Positions 1 to 10,618 of a DNA stretch of 64,000 nucleotides are shown piece after piece (within the stretch, counting starts at the first letter, position 1; every line of letters begins with the position of its first letter). The notes below the pieces were generated by a model. The model did not search any database and was not told where the DNA came from. It worked only from the letters and a program-made list of their open reading frames with translations. This stretch comes from Thiobacter sp. AK1 (lineage in GTDB: Bacteria > Pseudomonadota > Gammaproteobacteria > Burkholderiales > Thiobacteraceae): NCBI RefSeq assembly GCF_039822265.1, contig NZ_JBAJEX010000002.1, positions 62,001 through 126,000 of the forward strand, read 5' to 3'. The position numbers and the translations under genes were made by a program.

Positions 1-195
1 CGCGGCCAGCTCGGTCCATCTGAAGCCGCCTTCCACGGTGAGCACTTCGCGCTCGGTATAACCCTGGGTAACTGCCGCGGCGCGGATGGCATCCACCGCC
101 TCCATCACCAGCAGCGGCTCATCGCCCGTGATCACGTACAACGGCGCGAGTCCGCACGCCAGATGCCGGGACAGATCGGCCGCCCGCACCTGCAT
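1..195 (-). CDS. holA: DNA polymerase III subunit delta, N-terminal part (cut by window edge)
   Basis: HolA is the clamp-loader subunit that opens the beta sliding clamp. The minus strand reads from an ATG at 195 without a stop to the window edge, giving 65 codons. The start is MQVRAADLSRHLACGLAPLY, followed by an ITGDEPLLV stretch, which is the characteristic delta N-terminus (LAPLYVITGDEPLL...EA.DAIR). The ATG lies two bases after the lptE stop, so the two are almost certainly cotranscribed. The leuS-lptE-holA order is common in proteobacteria. Most of the protein lies outside the window. Confidence 0.88.
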   Translation of the reverse strand, partial: MQVRAADLSRHLACGLAPLYVITGDEPLLVMEAVDAIRAAAVTQGYTEREVLTVEGGFRWTELAA

Positions 196-197
196 GG

Positions 198-680
198 CTA
201 GAAAGTGGGGCGACGCCCCGCCAGCCGGCGCAGGATCTGCTGCACGGCGTCGCTTTGCATGTCACGGTAGAGGACAGCTTCCTCGGCTTCCTTGGCCAGG
301 GCGCGCGAGGCATCGTAGGTGAGCTCGCGCGCGAGCTCGATGCTTTGCACCGGCAGCAGTTCCTTGCCTGCCGCGTCACGCACGCGGAAAGTCACACGAT
401 AGAGGAGGCGGTATTCGCTCACGCGGCCGGCGCCACTGATGGAGAGAATCTGCTTTTCCCGCTGCTGAGACAGCACCTGGAGCACGGCCTGGGCTTTTGC
501 AGGGTCGTCCACCACGCGGGTGTCAGTGGTGCGGATGGCGCGCGCCAGCTCCACCCCCATCTCTGGGCCGGCGTTTTCGATATAGAGACTCTGGTAGGGC
601 AGGCTCGCCGCGCCGCGCAGCGCAAAGCCGCAGCCGGCGAGAACGAGTAGCAGGCAAAAACCGATCACGCGTGGCAACAT
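198..680 (-). CDS. lptE: LPS-assembly lipoprotein LptE
   Basis: LptE is the outer-membrane lipoprotein that plugs LptD and delivers lipopolysaccharide to the cell surface. The 160-residue product begins MLPRVIGFCLLLVLAGCGFA: a short hydrophobic signal ending in an LAGC lipobox, then the 'CGFALRG' opening typical of LptE (CGFxLRG). The size fits the family. The ATG at 680 was chosen because it places the signal peptide correctly; the longer open frame upstream is antisense to the leuS end. The gene sits two bases behind leuS and two ahead of holA. Confidence 0.93.
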   Translation of the reverse strand: MLPRVIGFCLLLVLAGCGFALRGAASLPYQSLYIENAGPEMGVELARAIRTTDTRVVDDPAKAQAVLQVLSQQREKQILSISGAGRVSEYRLLYRVTFRVRDAAGKELLPVQSIELARELTYDASRALAKEAEEAVLYRDMQSDAVQQILRRLAGRRPTF

Positions 681-682
681 GA

Positions 683-3301
<2,619 letters not shown>

Positions 3302-3325
3302 TTATACCCGTAGGGAAACTTGGCC

Positions 3326-3658
3326 ATGGTGCACCCGGCGCTGGAAAACCTGGAAAAGATGCTGGCCAGCGGCAAAGACAACGCGCTCGTGCGCTTCGCC
3401 CTGGGCAACGAGTACCTGAAACTCGACCGACCCCTGGAGGCGGCCGCCCATCTGCGCGCAGCGCTCGCCTTCGAGCCAGCCTATTCCGCCGCCTGGAAGC
3501 TTTTGGGCAAGGCGCTCGCCCAGGCGGGACAACTCGAAGACGCGCTCGCAGCCTATCGCCAGGGCATCGAGACCGCGGAAAAGAAAGGCGACAAGCAGGC
3601 AGCCAAGGAAATGACGGTGTTTGCCCGGCGCATCGAAAAGCAACTCACCGGCGGCTGA
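3326..3658 (+). CDS. Small tetratricopeptide-repeat protein
   Basis: The 110-residue protein is almost entirely TPR-like helical repeat (ALGNEYLKLDRPLEAAAHLR; AWKLLGKALAQAGQLEDALAAYRQGIE). TPRs bind other proteins, so an adaptor role is likely, but the partner is unknown. The ATG at 3326 is preferred over the TTG at 3320 because the AGGGAAA at 3312-3318 is then correctly spaced. There is no signal peptide, so it is probably cytoplasmic. It is divergent from leuS. Similar small TPR proteins are common next to leuS or lptE in betaproteobacteria, but I cannot assign a function. Confidence 0.8.
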   Translation: MVHPALENLEKMLASGKDNALVRFALGNEYLKLDRPLEAAAHLRAALAFEPAYSAAWKLLGKALAQAGQLEDALAAYRQGIETAEKKGDKQAAKEMTVFARRIEKQLTGG

Positions 3659-3670
3659 TCAAGGCAGGGT

Positions 3671-4198
3671 CTAGGGCGCGCCCGCACACCCCGCGACACA
3701 GCGGTTCTCGTAACGGATGCTGCCACCGCAGGCTTGGAAGCAGACGTCATAGGCCGTCTCGCAGCCGCAGTCGCGATCGCACCGCTCCCGGCTCAGGCGC
3801 TCGATTTCCTTCTCCAGGGTCGGCGCGGATGGAGGCGGCCCAGGCGGAAAGGGCGGCCAGCTGAGCCAGCCGCCCCAATAGGGGTGGCAGCCACCCCAGC
3901 CCAGCATCAGCTCCAGACGGTAGCGTTCCAGTTCCCAGCGGTATTGGGCCAACGCGCTCTCGTACTCCTTGAGACGCTGTTGATGACGTGCCTGGGCCTC
4001 GGGCAGCAGGCTCTGGCGGCACCTCTGAAAACGTTCGCCGCAATCCTTCTGGCAGCGCTCGCGCTCGCGGGCGCAGCCTTCCACGCAGGACTGGACCGCT
4101 GGCGGCGCCAGGTATGCTTTCACGGTCTGGTGGCGCGGCATTGCCGCACAGGCCGCAAGCCACAAGGTCGCCAGGACGGAGATCGTTTTGCCCGCCAT
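3671..4198 (-). CDS. Cysteine-rich lipoprotein with five CX3C pairs
   Basis: Unrecognised family. From the ATG at 4198 the 175-residue product has a lipoprotein signal (ISVLATLWLAACAA, lipidated Cys17). The mature part contains 13 further cysteines. Ten form five CX3C pairs: 38/42, 49/53, 140/144, 153/157 and 167/171; single cysteines are at 60, 104 and 146. The central part (about 66-100) is a charged helical stretch, followed by a Gly/Trp/Pro-rich linker (100-127). Spaced CX3C pairs suggest disulfide-stapled helical hairpins in the oxidising periplasm. It converges with the TPR gene (12 bp apart). The function is unknown; a metal- or redox-linked structural role is possible. Confidence 0.75.
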   Translation of the reverse strand: MAGKTISVLATLWLAACAAMPRHQTVKAYLAPPAVQSCVEGCARERERCQKDCGERFQRCRQSLLPEAQARHQQRLKEYESALAQYRWELERYRLELMLGWGGCHPYWGGWLSWPPFPPGPPPSAPTLEKEIERLSRERCDRDCGCETAYDVCFQACGGSIRYENRCVAGCAGAP

Positions 4199-4282
4199 GA
4201 GCACTGCCTGGATGGCTGCGAGAAAAAACGCCGGGTCACCCGTTCGGGCCCGGCGTCCGTTCGGCACGGAGCAATCCGTGCG

Positions 4283-4600
4283 TCAGATCATGTCTTTCAG
4301 ATTCTTCAGGGCCTGGACCTTGACCACCTTGCGGGCGGGTTTGGCCTTGAACACCATCTCTTCCTTGGTGAAGGGATTGATGCCTTTGCGCGCCTTGGTA
4401 GCGGGCTTGACCACCACCTTGGCCTTCACGAAGCCGGGGATCATGAATACGCCACCCTTTTTGAGCGCCTTGCCCGCCATGCTCTGGAGCGCGGCGAGGG
4501 CGGCACCGGCCTGCTTCTTGGTGATGCCAGCCTGTTCGGCGATATGGGCGATGATCTCGGTCTTAGTGGGTGCTTTCGCGGGTGCAGCGGCCTTGGCCAT
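4283..4600 (-). CDS. HU/IHF-family DNA-binding protein with Ala/Lys-rich N-terminal tail
   Basis: A nucleoid-associated protein of the bacterial histone-like family. The 105 residues begin with a short Ala/Pro/Lys tail (MAKAAAPAKAPTKTEI), then the HU fold. The helical dimerisation part is followed by the DNA-binding arm region (GINPFTKEEMVFKAKPARKVVKVQ, compared with GINPFTGEE..IKA.....F in HU). The start at 4600 is fixed by an AAGGAG six bases upstream. The monocistronic promoter at 4639-4666 fits an abundant protein. The tail and divergent arm suggest a paralogue rather than the main HU. Confidence 0.9.
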   Translation of the reverse strand: MAKAAAPAKAPTKTEIIAHIAEQAGITKKQAGAALAALQSMAGKALKKGGVFMIPGFVKAKVVVKPATKARKGINPFTKEEMVFKAKPARKVVKVQALKNLKDMI

Positions 4601-4638
4601 ATCGTCTCCTTGTGGGTTGGGGGGAAATCGGTGCGGCA

Positions 4639-4666
4639 ATGCTAGCACAGGGAAAGCGGGATACAA
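4639..4666 (-). promoter_or_regulatory. Candidate sigma70 promoter of the HU-like gene
   Basis: On the minus strand, TTGTAT (plus positions 4661-4666) is separated by 16 bp from TAGCAT (4639-4644). This would place transcription start about 30 bp before the AAGGAG ribosome site of the HU-like gene. Assigned by eye from consensus similarity. Confidence 0.45.
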
Positions 4667-4835
4667 GCCCCCGCAGCGTAAAAACAGGGGTTCGCCCCAC
4701 GGAAAGCTCGGCGCATCCGGTGCCGACGCAAGGCCGGCTTGGGGAAATGGTGGCGCGCAGGCGGCACGAACGCCCCCATCTTTCGATCGCGAAGGTGAAA
4801 ATGCGCTTTCTGAAAGCGGGGGGCTGATGGGGTTT

Positions 4836-5010
4836 TAGCGAGTGTCACGCAAGTAGGTCACACCTTCGTGTGACCCCGGGAAAGCGGGGACTCAGAAAAA
4901 TGGCCAGGAACATTCTGGGTTGCCCTTTCGCGGCAATGACGGTCCACTCAACGCAGCCCGTCAACGACTTTTGGACGGAAACTGGTCGCGGATTTGCGTC
5001 ACACTCAATG
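4836..5010 (-). repeat. Decayed copy of the MITE-like intergenic repeat
   Basis: This stretch aligns in plus orientation with the copy at 31289-31440, so it is inverted relative to its neighbour at 5036-5188. It retains a degenerate left end (CACGCAAGTAGGT), the GTGTGACCCCGGGAAAGCGGGG core, a CCAGGAACAT block, a worn second palindrome (GCCCTTTCGCGGCAATGACG), CCCGTCAACGACTT, and a right end (TTTGCGTCACACTCAAT). About 20 extra bases sit just before the right end. Many substitutions mark it as the oldest copy. Confidence 0.65.
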
Positions 5011-5035
5011 AATCCACCGCTCGCGTGCAACGATG

Positions 5036-5188
5036 CTATTGAGCGTTACGTAAGTCGTGGACAGGCTGCGTAGGTCAAACGTCATTCCCGCGAAAGCGGG
5101 AATCCAGGGTCTTCCTCGCCATGTTCCTGGGTCCCCGCTTTCGCGGGGACGACACAAAGGTGTCACCTACTTACGTGATGCTCAATAG
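5036..5188 (+). repeat. MITE-like intergenic repeat, intact copy A, with dRS3-type palindrome
   Basis: A 153-bp non-coding unit. The ends are imperfect inverted repeats: CTATTGAGCGTTACGTAAGT on the left against the complement of ACTTACGTGATGCTCAATAG on the right. Inside are two perfect 20-bp palindrome-like hairpins: ATTCCCGCGAAAGCGGGAAT at 5084-5103 and GTCCCCGCTTTCGCGGGGAC at 5131-5150. The same sequence, with about five mismatches by eye, recurs inverted at 31289-31440. There is no open reading frame, so any movement would need a transposase supplied from elsewhere. Confidence 0.85.
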
Positions 5189-5225
5189 GCCTTGGCCAAC
5201 GGGCCGATTTCCGTCTCCTCCGCCT

Positions 5226-5253
5226 TTGGCCGCTGGCCGGGTTTGGGTAGAAT
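5226..5253 (+). promoter_or_regulatory. Candidate promoter of the NDUFA9-like gene
   Basis: TTGGCC (5226-5231), a 16-bp spacer and TAGAAT (5248-5253) lie 56 bp upstream of the ATG at 5309, just downstream of repeat copy A. Weak consensus match, assigned by eye. Confidence 0.3.
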
Positions 5254-5308
5254 GCCTGGGTTTGCGACGCCCGGCGTCGCTTCTTTATTCCCTTTCCCCA
5301 AGGTTCGC

Positions 5309-6385
5309 ATGGAAGCACACGCACCGACTCTTCCCTTGGTAAAAACCCTGCCCAAAATTCAGGCCGTCTGCGTCTTCGGCGGCAGCGGCTTCGTTGGCCA
5401 GCACGTGGTGCACCGCCTGCACGAGTCGGGCTACCGCGTGCGCGTACCCACGCGCCACGCGGCGCGCGCCAAAGCGCTTCTGGTACTGCCCCAGGTGGAG
5501 GTGGTAGAAGCAGACGTGCACGATCCGGCCACGCTATCGCGCCTGCTCGCAGGCATGGATGCCGCCATCAATCTGGTGGGCATCCTGCACGAGCAACGGG
5601 TCGGCCGCGTGGACCTGCCCACCGCGCGGCGTGGGGATTTCCACGAAGTGCATGTGGAGCTGCCGCGTCGGATCATCCATGCCTGTCGCAGCCAGGGGGT
5701 GCGGCGGCTTTTGCACATGAGCGCCCTCAACGCCAATCCGGTGGCGCAAAGCGCCTATGCTCGCTCCAAGGGAGTGGGCGAGGCCTTGGTGCGGGAAGCG
5801 GATCTGCCCCATCGGGAGCATGAGAACTGGTATCTCGATGGACCCAAGTCCATCCGCGGTCAGGCCATGGCCACCACGGTGTTCCGCCCGTCCGTGATCT
5901 TCGGCCGCGGCGATTCCTTCCTTAGCCTGCTCGCCAGGTTGGTGCGGCGCCTGCCGGTGATTCCGCTCGCCTGTCCCAATGCCCGCTTCCAGCCGGTCTT
6001 CGTGGAAGACGTGGCGCGCGCCTTTGCCGAGGCCTTGGAAAATCCCGCCACCTATGGCCAGGTCTATGAGCTTTGCGGCCCCAAGGTCTATACCTTCCGC
6101 GAGCTGGTGGAATACGTGGCGCGTCTGGAAGGCAAGCATCCCCTCATCCTGCCGTTGTCGGACCGTCTGTCTTACTGGAACGCCTGGCTACTGGAACATC
6201 TGCCAGGACGCCTCATGACCCGCGACAACTACTATGCCATGCAGGTGGACAGCGTCTGTCGTTGTCCCTTCCCTGCCCTGTTCGGCTTCCAGCCGATGGC
6301 GCTGGAGGCGGTAGCACCCCATTACATCGGCCCACAAGCCGTCTGTTCCCGTTACGATGCCCTGCGCCACGCGGCGCGCCGCTAA
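5309..6385 (+). CDS. NAD(P)-binding epimerase-like protein, complex I NDUFA9 type
   Basis: A Rossmann-fold protein of the atypical extended SDR group related to mitochondrial NDUFA9. The nucleotide-binding glycine motif is VFGGSGFVGQHVV, near residue 22 of 358. An SxxNxxxxSAYARSKGVGEAL segment takes the place of the YxxxK region, and VFRPSVIFGRGDSFLSLLARLVR is typical of the family. The ATG at 5309 puts the glycine motif near the N-terminus; the longer frame from 5192 overlaps the promoter and is unlikely. The next gene is cca, 34 bp away. The substrate is unknown. In bacteria these proteins are annotated from complex I homology alone. Confidence 0.85.
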   Translation: MEAHAPTLPLVKTLPKIQAVCVFGGSGFVGQHVVHRLHESGYRVRVPTRHAARAKALLVLPQVEVVEADVHDPATLSRLLAGMDAAINLVGILHEQRVGRVDLPTARRGDFHEVHVELPRRIIHACRSQGVRRLLHMSALNANPVAQSAYARSKGVGEALVREADLPHREHENWYLDGPKSIRGQAMATTVFRPSVIFGRGDSFLSLLARLVRRLPVIPLACPNARFQPVFVEDVARAFAEALENPATYGQVYELCGPKVYTFRELVEYVARLEGKHPLILPLSDRLSYWNAWLLEHLPGRLMTRDNYYAMQVDSVCRCPFPALFGFQPMALEAVAPHYIGPQAVCSRYDALRHAARR

Positions 6386-6419
6386 AGCAGGGTGCGCACC
6401 CGCCATTGGGACAACAGCG

Positions 6420-7652
6420 ATGAAGATCTACATGGTGGGTGGCGCGGTGCGCGACGAACTGTTGGGGCGGCCCGTGTCCGACCGCGACTGGGTCGTGGTG
6501 GGCGCCACGCCCGAAGAAATGGTGAAGCATGGTTTCCTGCCGGTGGGCAAGGATTTCCCGGTATTCCTGCACCCGGTAACCCACGAGGAATACGCGCTGG
6601 CGCGCACCGAACGCAAAAGTGGTCGCGGTTACAAGGGCTTCACCGTCTATGCCGCGCCGGAGGTGACGCTGGAAGAGGATCTCGCCCGACGCGATTTGAC
6701 CATCAATGCCATCGCCAAGGACGAAAACGGTCAGTACATCGATCCCTACGGCGGGCGCCTCGATCTTAAGCGACGCCTGCTGCGCCATGTGAGCCCGGCC
6801 TTCGTGGAAGACCCCGTGCGCATCTTGCGTGTGGCCCGCTTCGCGGCGCGTTTCACGGACTTCACCGTGGCCGAGGAAACCCTCGCCCTCATGCGCGAGA
6901 TGGTGCGAAACGGCGAGGTGGATGCCTTGGTGCCGGAACGGGTGTGGCAGGAGCTGGCGCGCGGCCTGATGGAGGCCAAGCCCTCGCGCATGTTTGAGCT
7001 GCTGCGCGACTGCGGTGCCCTGGCGAAGCTTCTGCCGGAAGTGGACCGTCTCTTCGGCGTGCCCCAGAACCCGAAAAGCCATCCAGAAGTGGACACCGGC
7101 GTGCACGTGATGCGGGTGGTGGATCGTGCAGCGGCGCTGGGAGGCACGCTGCCGGTGCGCTTCGCCGCCCTCACCCACGATCTGGGCAAAGGGGTGACCC
7201 CACGCGAGCAGTGGCCTTTCCACGACGGCCACGAGCAAGCGGGCGTGGCTCTGGTGCAAGCCGTCTCGACACGCCTGCGGGTGCCCCACGACTGCCGCGA
7301 TCTCGCCTGCCTGGTGGTGCGCTGGCATGGCGAGGCCCATCGCGCCGACCAGGCCGATGCCGAAACCCTGGTCACCCTGCTCACCCGGCTGGACGCCTTC
7401 CGCCAGCCGGCGCGGCTACACGCTTTTCTCCTGGCCTGCACGGCGGATTACCAGGGGCGACCCGGCTACGAGGAGCGCCCCATGCCTGGCGCACAGCGTC
7501 TGGCACGCGCCTTCGAGGCGGCTGCGGCGGTGGATGCCGGTGCCATTGCCCGCCAGCATCACAGCGGCGAGGCGATTCGCGCCGCCCTCTTCGCCGCGCG
7601 CGTGACGGCGGTGAATGCGGCCTTGGGCGCCTCCCAGATTGGCCATGATTGA
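6420..7652 (+). CDS. cca: Multifunctional CCA tRNA nucleotidyltransferase / HD phosphohydrolase
   Basis: Adds or repairs the 3' CCA of tRNAs without a template. The 410-residue protein opens MKIYMVGGAVRDELLGRPVS with the catalytic DxD (D21, D23 in SDRDWVVVG). The neck continues with RRDLTINAIAKD, the family's motif that selects C and A, and the RNA-binding head has EDPVRILRVARFAARF. A C-terminal HD domain (ALTHDLGKG, about residue 252) marks the long gammaproteobacterial/betaproteobacterial type with 2',3'-cyclic phosphodiesterase and phosphatase activity. The ATG at 6420 gives the canonical MKIYMVGG start. Confidence 0.95.
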   Translation: MKIYMVGGAVRDELLGRPVSDRDWVVVGATPEEMVKHGFLPVGKDFPVFLHPVTHEEYALARTERKSGRGYKGFTVYAAPEVTLEEDLARRDLTINAIAKDENGQYIDPYGGRLDLKRRLLRHVSPAFVEDPVRILRVARFAARFTDFTVAEETLALMREMVRNGEVDALVPERVWQELARGLMEAKPSRMFELLRDCGALAKLLPEVDRLFGVPQNPKSHPEVDTGVHVMRVVDRAAALGGTLPVRFAALTHDLGKGVTPREQWPFHDGHEQAGVALVQAVSTRLRVPHDCRDLACLVVRWHGEAHRADQADAETLVTLLTRLDAFRQPARLHAFLLACTADYQGRPGYEERPMPGAQRLARAFEAAAAVDAGAIARQHHSGEAIRAALFAARVTAVNAALGASQIGHD

Positions 7653-7694
7653 GGTTTGACGCGGCGCGTGCGCCGTCTAGTGCGCGCAAGTGCT

Positions 7695-8600
7695 TCAGTC
7701 GGGCCGTCCGCTCCGGGAAAATAGCCGGTCGCGCGCCGCCTCGGTCACCAGACGCAGCGCCGGATGGCTGATGCGCCGCTCGGCGGTGATGGCGTAATAG
7801 GCTTCGTTCACCCCCTTGGCGCGGCCAATCTCCTTCACCTTGTACTGTGCTTGCACCTCTGCGGCCAGCACCGCCGGCGCCGGGAAGATGCCCCGCCCCG
7901 CTTCGCCGAAGGCCTTCATCAGCGCCGCATCATCGAACTCGCCCACGATGCGTGGCCGTACACCCTGTGCCTCGAACCATTCCTGAAGACGTAGGCGCGA
8001 GGCGGAGTCCTCCCCGGGCAAAAGCATGGGCGCCCCATCAAGACAGGCGGGGAATCGTCGGCAACTCCGCGCGAGTGGGGCGGCAGCGAAAAAGGCCAGT
8101 TGCGATTCCCCTAGGCGGTGGTTGTAGCCTTTGACACGCACCGTAGACGGCAGCATGCGATCTGCCACCACCACGTCCAAGCGGTGCAGGGCAAGCTCTG
8201 CTAGCAGCCGGTCGAGCTTGCCTTCCTGGCAGACCAGGCGCACCGGCTCGGCAAGCTCCGTCACCGGCGCCAACAAGCGGTAAGCCACATTCTTGGGCAC
8301 TGCGTCGGAAATGCCCACCCGCAGCGGTTGCGCGAACTCGCCACTGTTACGCAGACTGGTCTTGAGCGCCTCAGCAAGGGCGAAGATCTCGTCGGCGTAG
8401 GCCGCCGCCCGGCTGCCCGCCGGCGTCAGTTTGAGGCGCCGACCCGCGGGCTGGAGAAGGGGCGTGCCCAGGCTGTCTTCCAGCAGCTTCACCTGGGTAC
8501 TCACGGTCTGAGGCGCAAGATGCAGCCGTTCCGCAGCGGCGGCGACGCTGCCGGTCTTGGCCACGGTCCAGAAGTAATACAGATGCCTCAGGTTGATCAT
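7695..8600 (-). CDS. LysR-family regulator, NhaR-like
   Basis: A 301-residue LysR-type regulator. The N-terminal winged helix-turn-helix reads [20 protein letters not shown] then [21 protein letters not shown]. The 'LYYFW...GSV..AAE.L.L.PQT...Q...LE' pattern is that of NhaR, the Na+/H+ antiporter activator, rather than generic LysR. A periplasmic-binding-protein-like effector domain follows. It is divergent from htpX over about 100 bp, so control of htpX or itself is plausible. No nhaA-like antiporter gene lies in this window, so the NhaR name should not imply a sodium role here. Confidence 0.85.
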   Translation of the reverse strand: MINLRHLYYFWTVAKTGSVAAAAERLHLAPQTVSTQVKLLEDSLGTPLLQPAGRRLKLTPAGSRAAAYADEIFALAEALKTSLRNSGEFAQPLRVGISDAVPKNVAYRLLAPVTELAEPVRLVCQEGKLDRLLAELALHRLDVVVADRMLPSTVRVKGYNHRLGESQLAFFAAAPLARSCRRFPACLDGAPMLLPGEDSASRLRLQEWFEAQGVRPRIVGEFDDAALMKAFGEAGRGIFPAPAVLAAEVQAQYKVKEIGRAKGVNEAYYAITAERRISHPALRLVTEAARDRLFSRSGRPD

Positions 8601-8703
8601 TCGATTTTTACGAATTTTCGTTCATAAATATTCGACTTTTATTCTAGCGCAGCGCCCCTACAATGATGACTTGCCAAGTTTTGCTCTGATACGGAGGACT
8701 GCC

Positions 8704-9579
8704 ATGAAACGCATCCTGTTGTTCCTCGCTACCAACCTGGCGATCGTGGTGATGCTGTCCATCACCCTGCGCATTCTGGGGGTGGAACCCTATCTCACCG
8801 CCCAGGGTCTCGACCTCCAGGCGTTACTGGTGTTCGCTGCCGTGTTTGGCTTCGGTGGCGCCTTCCTCTCGCTGCTGCTTTCCAAATGGAGCGCCAAGAT
8901 GGCGGTCGGCGCGCGTGTCATCGACCAGCCCCGCTCCGAGGCCGAGCAGTGGCTCGTGGAGACGGTACGGCGTCAGGCGCGCCAGGCGGGTATCGGCATG
9001 CCCGAGGTGGCCATCTACGACTCGCCCGAGGTCAATGCTTTCGCCACCGGCTGGAACAAGAACAACGCGCTGGTCGCGGTATCGACGGGACTGCTCCAGT
9101 CCATGACCCGGGACGAGGCAGAAGCCGTCCTGGGACATGAGGTGTCCCACATCGCCAATGGCGATATGGTGACCCTCGCCCTGATCCAGGGGGTGGTCAA
9201 CACCTTCGTCATGTTCCTGTCGCGGGTGATCGGCCACACGGTGGACCGGGTGATCTTCAAGAACGAGGAAGGACACGGCCCGGCCTTCTTCGTCACCATG
9301 ATCATCGCCGAGCTGATCCTGGGCCTTATTGCCTCCCTCATCGTCATGTGGTTCTCGCGCCAACGGGAATTCCGTGCCGACCGGGGTGGCGCGCAGCTGG
9401 CGGGCCGCCAGAAAATGATCGCCGCCTTGGAACGTCTGGCCCGGGTGCATACCGCGCCCTTGCCGGACAAGATGGCGGCCTTCGGCATCGCCGGCAGCAT
9501 CGGTCACGGTCTGAAGCGGTTGTTCATGACCCATCCGCCGCTGGAAGAACGCATCGCCGCCTTGCGCGCCCTCGGTTGA
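8704..9579 (+). CDS. htpX: Zinc metalloprotease HtpX
   Basis: An inner-membrane M48 protease for quality control of misfolded membrane proteins. The 291-residue product has two N-terminal transmembrane segments ([20 protein letters not shown] and the [20 protein letters not shown] region). The zinc site HEVSH is at residues 145-149 ([13 protein letters not shown]). Two further hydrophobic segments follow, then [18 protein letters not shown], which supplies the third zinc ligand (E in REFRAD). The ATG at 8704 follows a GGAGGACTGCC ribosome site. A terC-family gene follows after 4 bp, probably cotranscribed. Confidence 0.95.
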   Translation: MKRILLFLATNLAIVVMLSITLRILGVEPYLTAQGLDLQALLVFAAVFGFGGAFLSLLLSKWSAKMAVGARVIDQPRSEAEQWLVETVRRQARQAGIGMPEVAIYDSPEVNAFATGWNKNNALVAVSTGLLQSMTRDEAEAVLGHEVSHIANGDMVTLALIQGVVNTFVMFLSRVIGHTVDRVIFKNEEGHGPAFFVTMIIAELILGLIASLIVMWFSRQREFRADRGGAQLAGRQKMIAALERLARVHTAPLPDKMAAFGIAGSIGHGLKRLFMTHPPLEERIAALRALG

Positions 9580-9583
9580 TGCC

Positions 9584-10558
9584 ATGGATTCAGTGACCAT
9601 CGGCACACCGGGCCTGTGGGCGGGGTTCGTCTTGTTCGTGCTGGTCATGCTCGCCGCGGACCTGTTCCTGCTGGGCGGGCGCGCCGCGCACCGGGTCTCG
9701 GCGAAGGAGGCGCTGGGCTGGAGCACCGTCTGGGTGCTGCTCGCCTTCGCCTTCTGCGGCCTAATCTGGTGGCATCTGGATGCCACCCTGGGACGGGCGC
9801 TAGCCAATGCCAAGGCGCTGGAGTTCCTCACCGGCTATCTCATCGAGAAGTCCCTGTCCGTGGACAACATCTTCGTGTTCCTGATGATCTTCAGCTATTT
9901 CGCCGTGCCCGCGGAATACCAGCGCCGAGTGCTGCTCTACGGGGTGCTGGGCGCCATCATCCTGCGCGCCGCAATGATCCTCGCAGGGGTATGGGTGGTC
10001 AGCCAGTTTCACTGGGTGCTTTATCTATTCGGTGCCTTTTTGGTGATCACTGGGATCAAGATGCTCATCTTTGCCGAGCACGAACCCAGCCTGGACAAGA
10101 ACCCGGTGCTGAAATGGATGCGAGGGCATCTGCGCGTCACCGAGGGCTATCACGGCGAAAGATTCACCTGCCGTCGCGACGGCGTGCGCTGGTTTACGCC
10201 CCTGTTTTTGGTGCTGGTGTTGATCGAGACCTCGGATCTCATCTTCGCCCTGGATTCCATTCCCGCCATCTTCGCCATCACCACCGACCCCTTCATCGTC
10301 TTCACCTCCAACATCTTCGCCATCATGGGCCTGCGCGCCCTGTATTTCCTGCTGGCGCACATGCACGCACGTTTCCATCTCCTCAAGTACGGCCTCGCAC
10401 TGGTGCTGGTACTGGTGGGGACGAAAATGCTGGTGGCGGATTTCTACAAGGTCCCCACCGGGCTCGCCCTCGGGCTGGTCGCCGTGATCATTGCCAGCTC
10501 CATGCTTGCCAGCCTGGCGGCGACCCGCGACGGACAACCCCCCAAGGGCGGCGACTGA
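9584..10558 (+). CDS. TerC/Alx-family integral membrane protein
   Basis: A 324-residue polytopic membrane protein with about eight or nine hydrophobic segments. Family signatures are EKSLSVDNIFVFLMIFSYF and ETSDLIFALDSIPAIFAIT, which place acidic residues within the membrane. TerC/Alx proteins are linked to manganese export and to supplying metals to exported proteins; 'tellurium resistance' is a historical label. It lies 4 bp behind htpX, so the pair may act together in membrane-protein maintenance. No yybP-ykoY manganese riboswitch is possible in the gap; any such control would have to lie upstream of htpX, where I see none. Confidence 0.9.
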   Translation: MDSVTIGTPGLWAGFVLFVLVMLAADLFLLGGRAAHRVSAKEALGWSTVWVLLAFAFCGLIWWHLDATLGRALANAKALEFLTGYLIEKSLSVDNIFVFLMIFSYFAVPAEYQRRVLLYGVLGAIILRAAMILAGVWVVSQFHWVLYLFGAFLVITGIKMLIFAEHEPSLDKNPVLKWMRGHLRVTEGYHGERFTCRRDGVRWFTPLFLVLVLIETSDLIFALDSIPAIFAITTDPFIVFTSNIFAIMGLRALYFLLAHMHARFHLLKYGLALVLVLVGTKMLVADFYKVPTGLALGLVAVIIASSMLASLAATRDGQPPKGGD

Positions 10559-10572
10559 GCAGCCTGCTCCGC

Positions 10573-10607
10573 TATAATCCGCTTTTTGCGCCGGCTTAAG
10601 CCGGCGC
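10573..10607 (+). promoter_or_regulatory. purE leader: consensus -10 and 20-bp palindrome
   Basis: A perfect TATAAT lies at 10573-10578, followed ten bases later by the perfect palindrome GCGCCGGCTTAAGCCGGCGC at 10588-10607, eleven bases before the purE ATG. No good -35 is visible. The palindrome would lie at the 5' end of the purE transcript. It could be a protein operator or an RNA hairpin close to the ribosome site. It has no T-run on its 3' side, so it does not look like a terminator for terC. Confidence 0.5.
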
Positions 10608-10618
10608 GGGGAGCGAAC

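Noticed and set aside
7695..8600. Naming this gene nhaR outright
   Set aside because: The helix-turn-helix resembles NhaR, but no sodium antiporter is linked and the divergent neighbour is htpX, so only the family similarity is claimed.
9540..9590. yybP-ykoY manganese riboswitch in front of the terC-family gene
   Set aside because: Only 4 bp separate htpX and terC, and no riboswitch consensus is seen upstream of htpX.
10581..10607. Hairpin with a T-run as a terminator for terC
   Set aside because: The T-run (10583-10587) lies before the palindrome, not after it, so it cannot end plus-strand transcription; the reverse direction has A's in that place.
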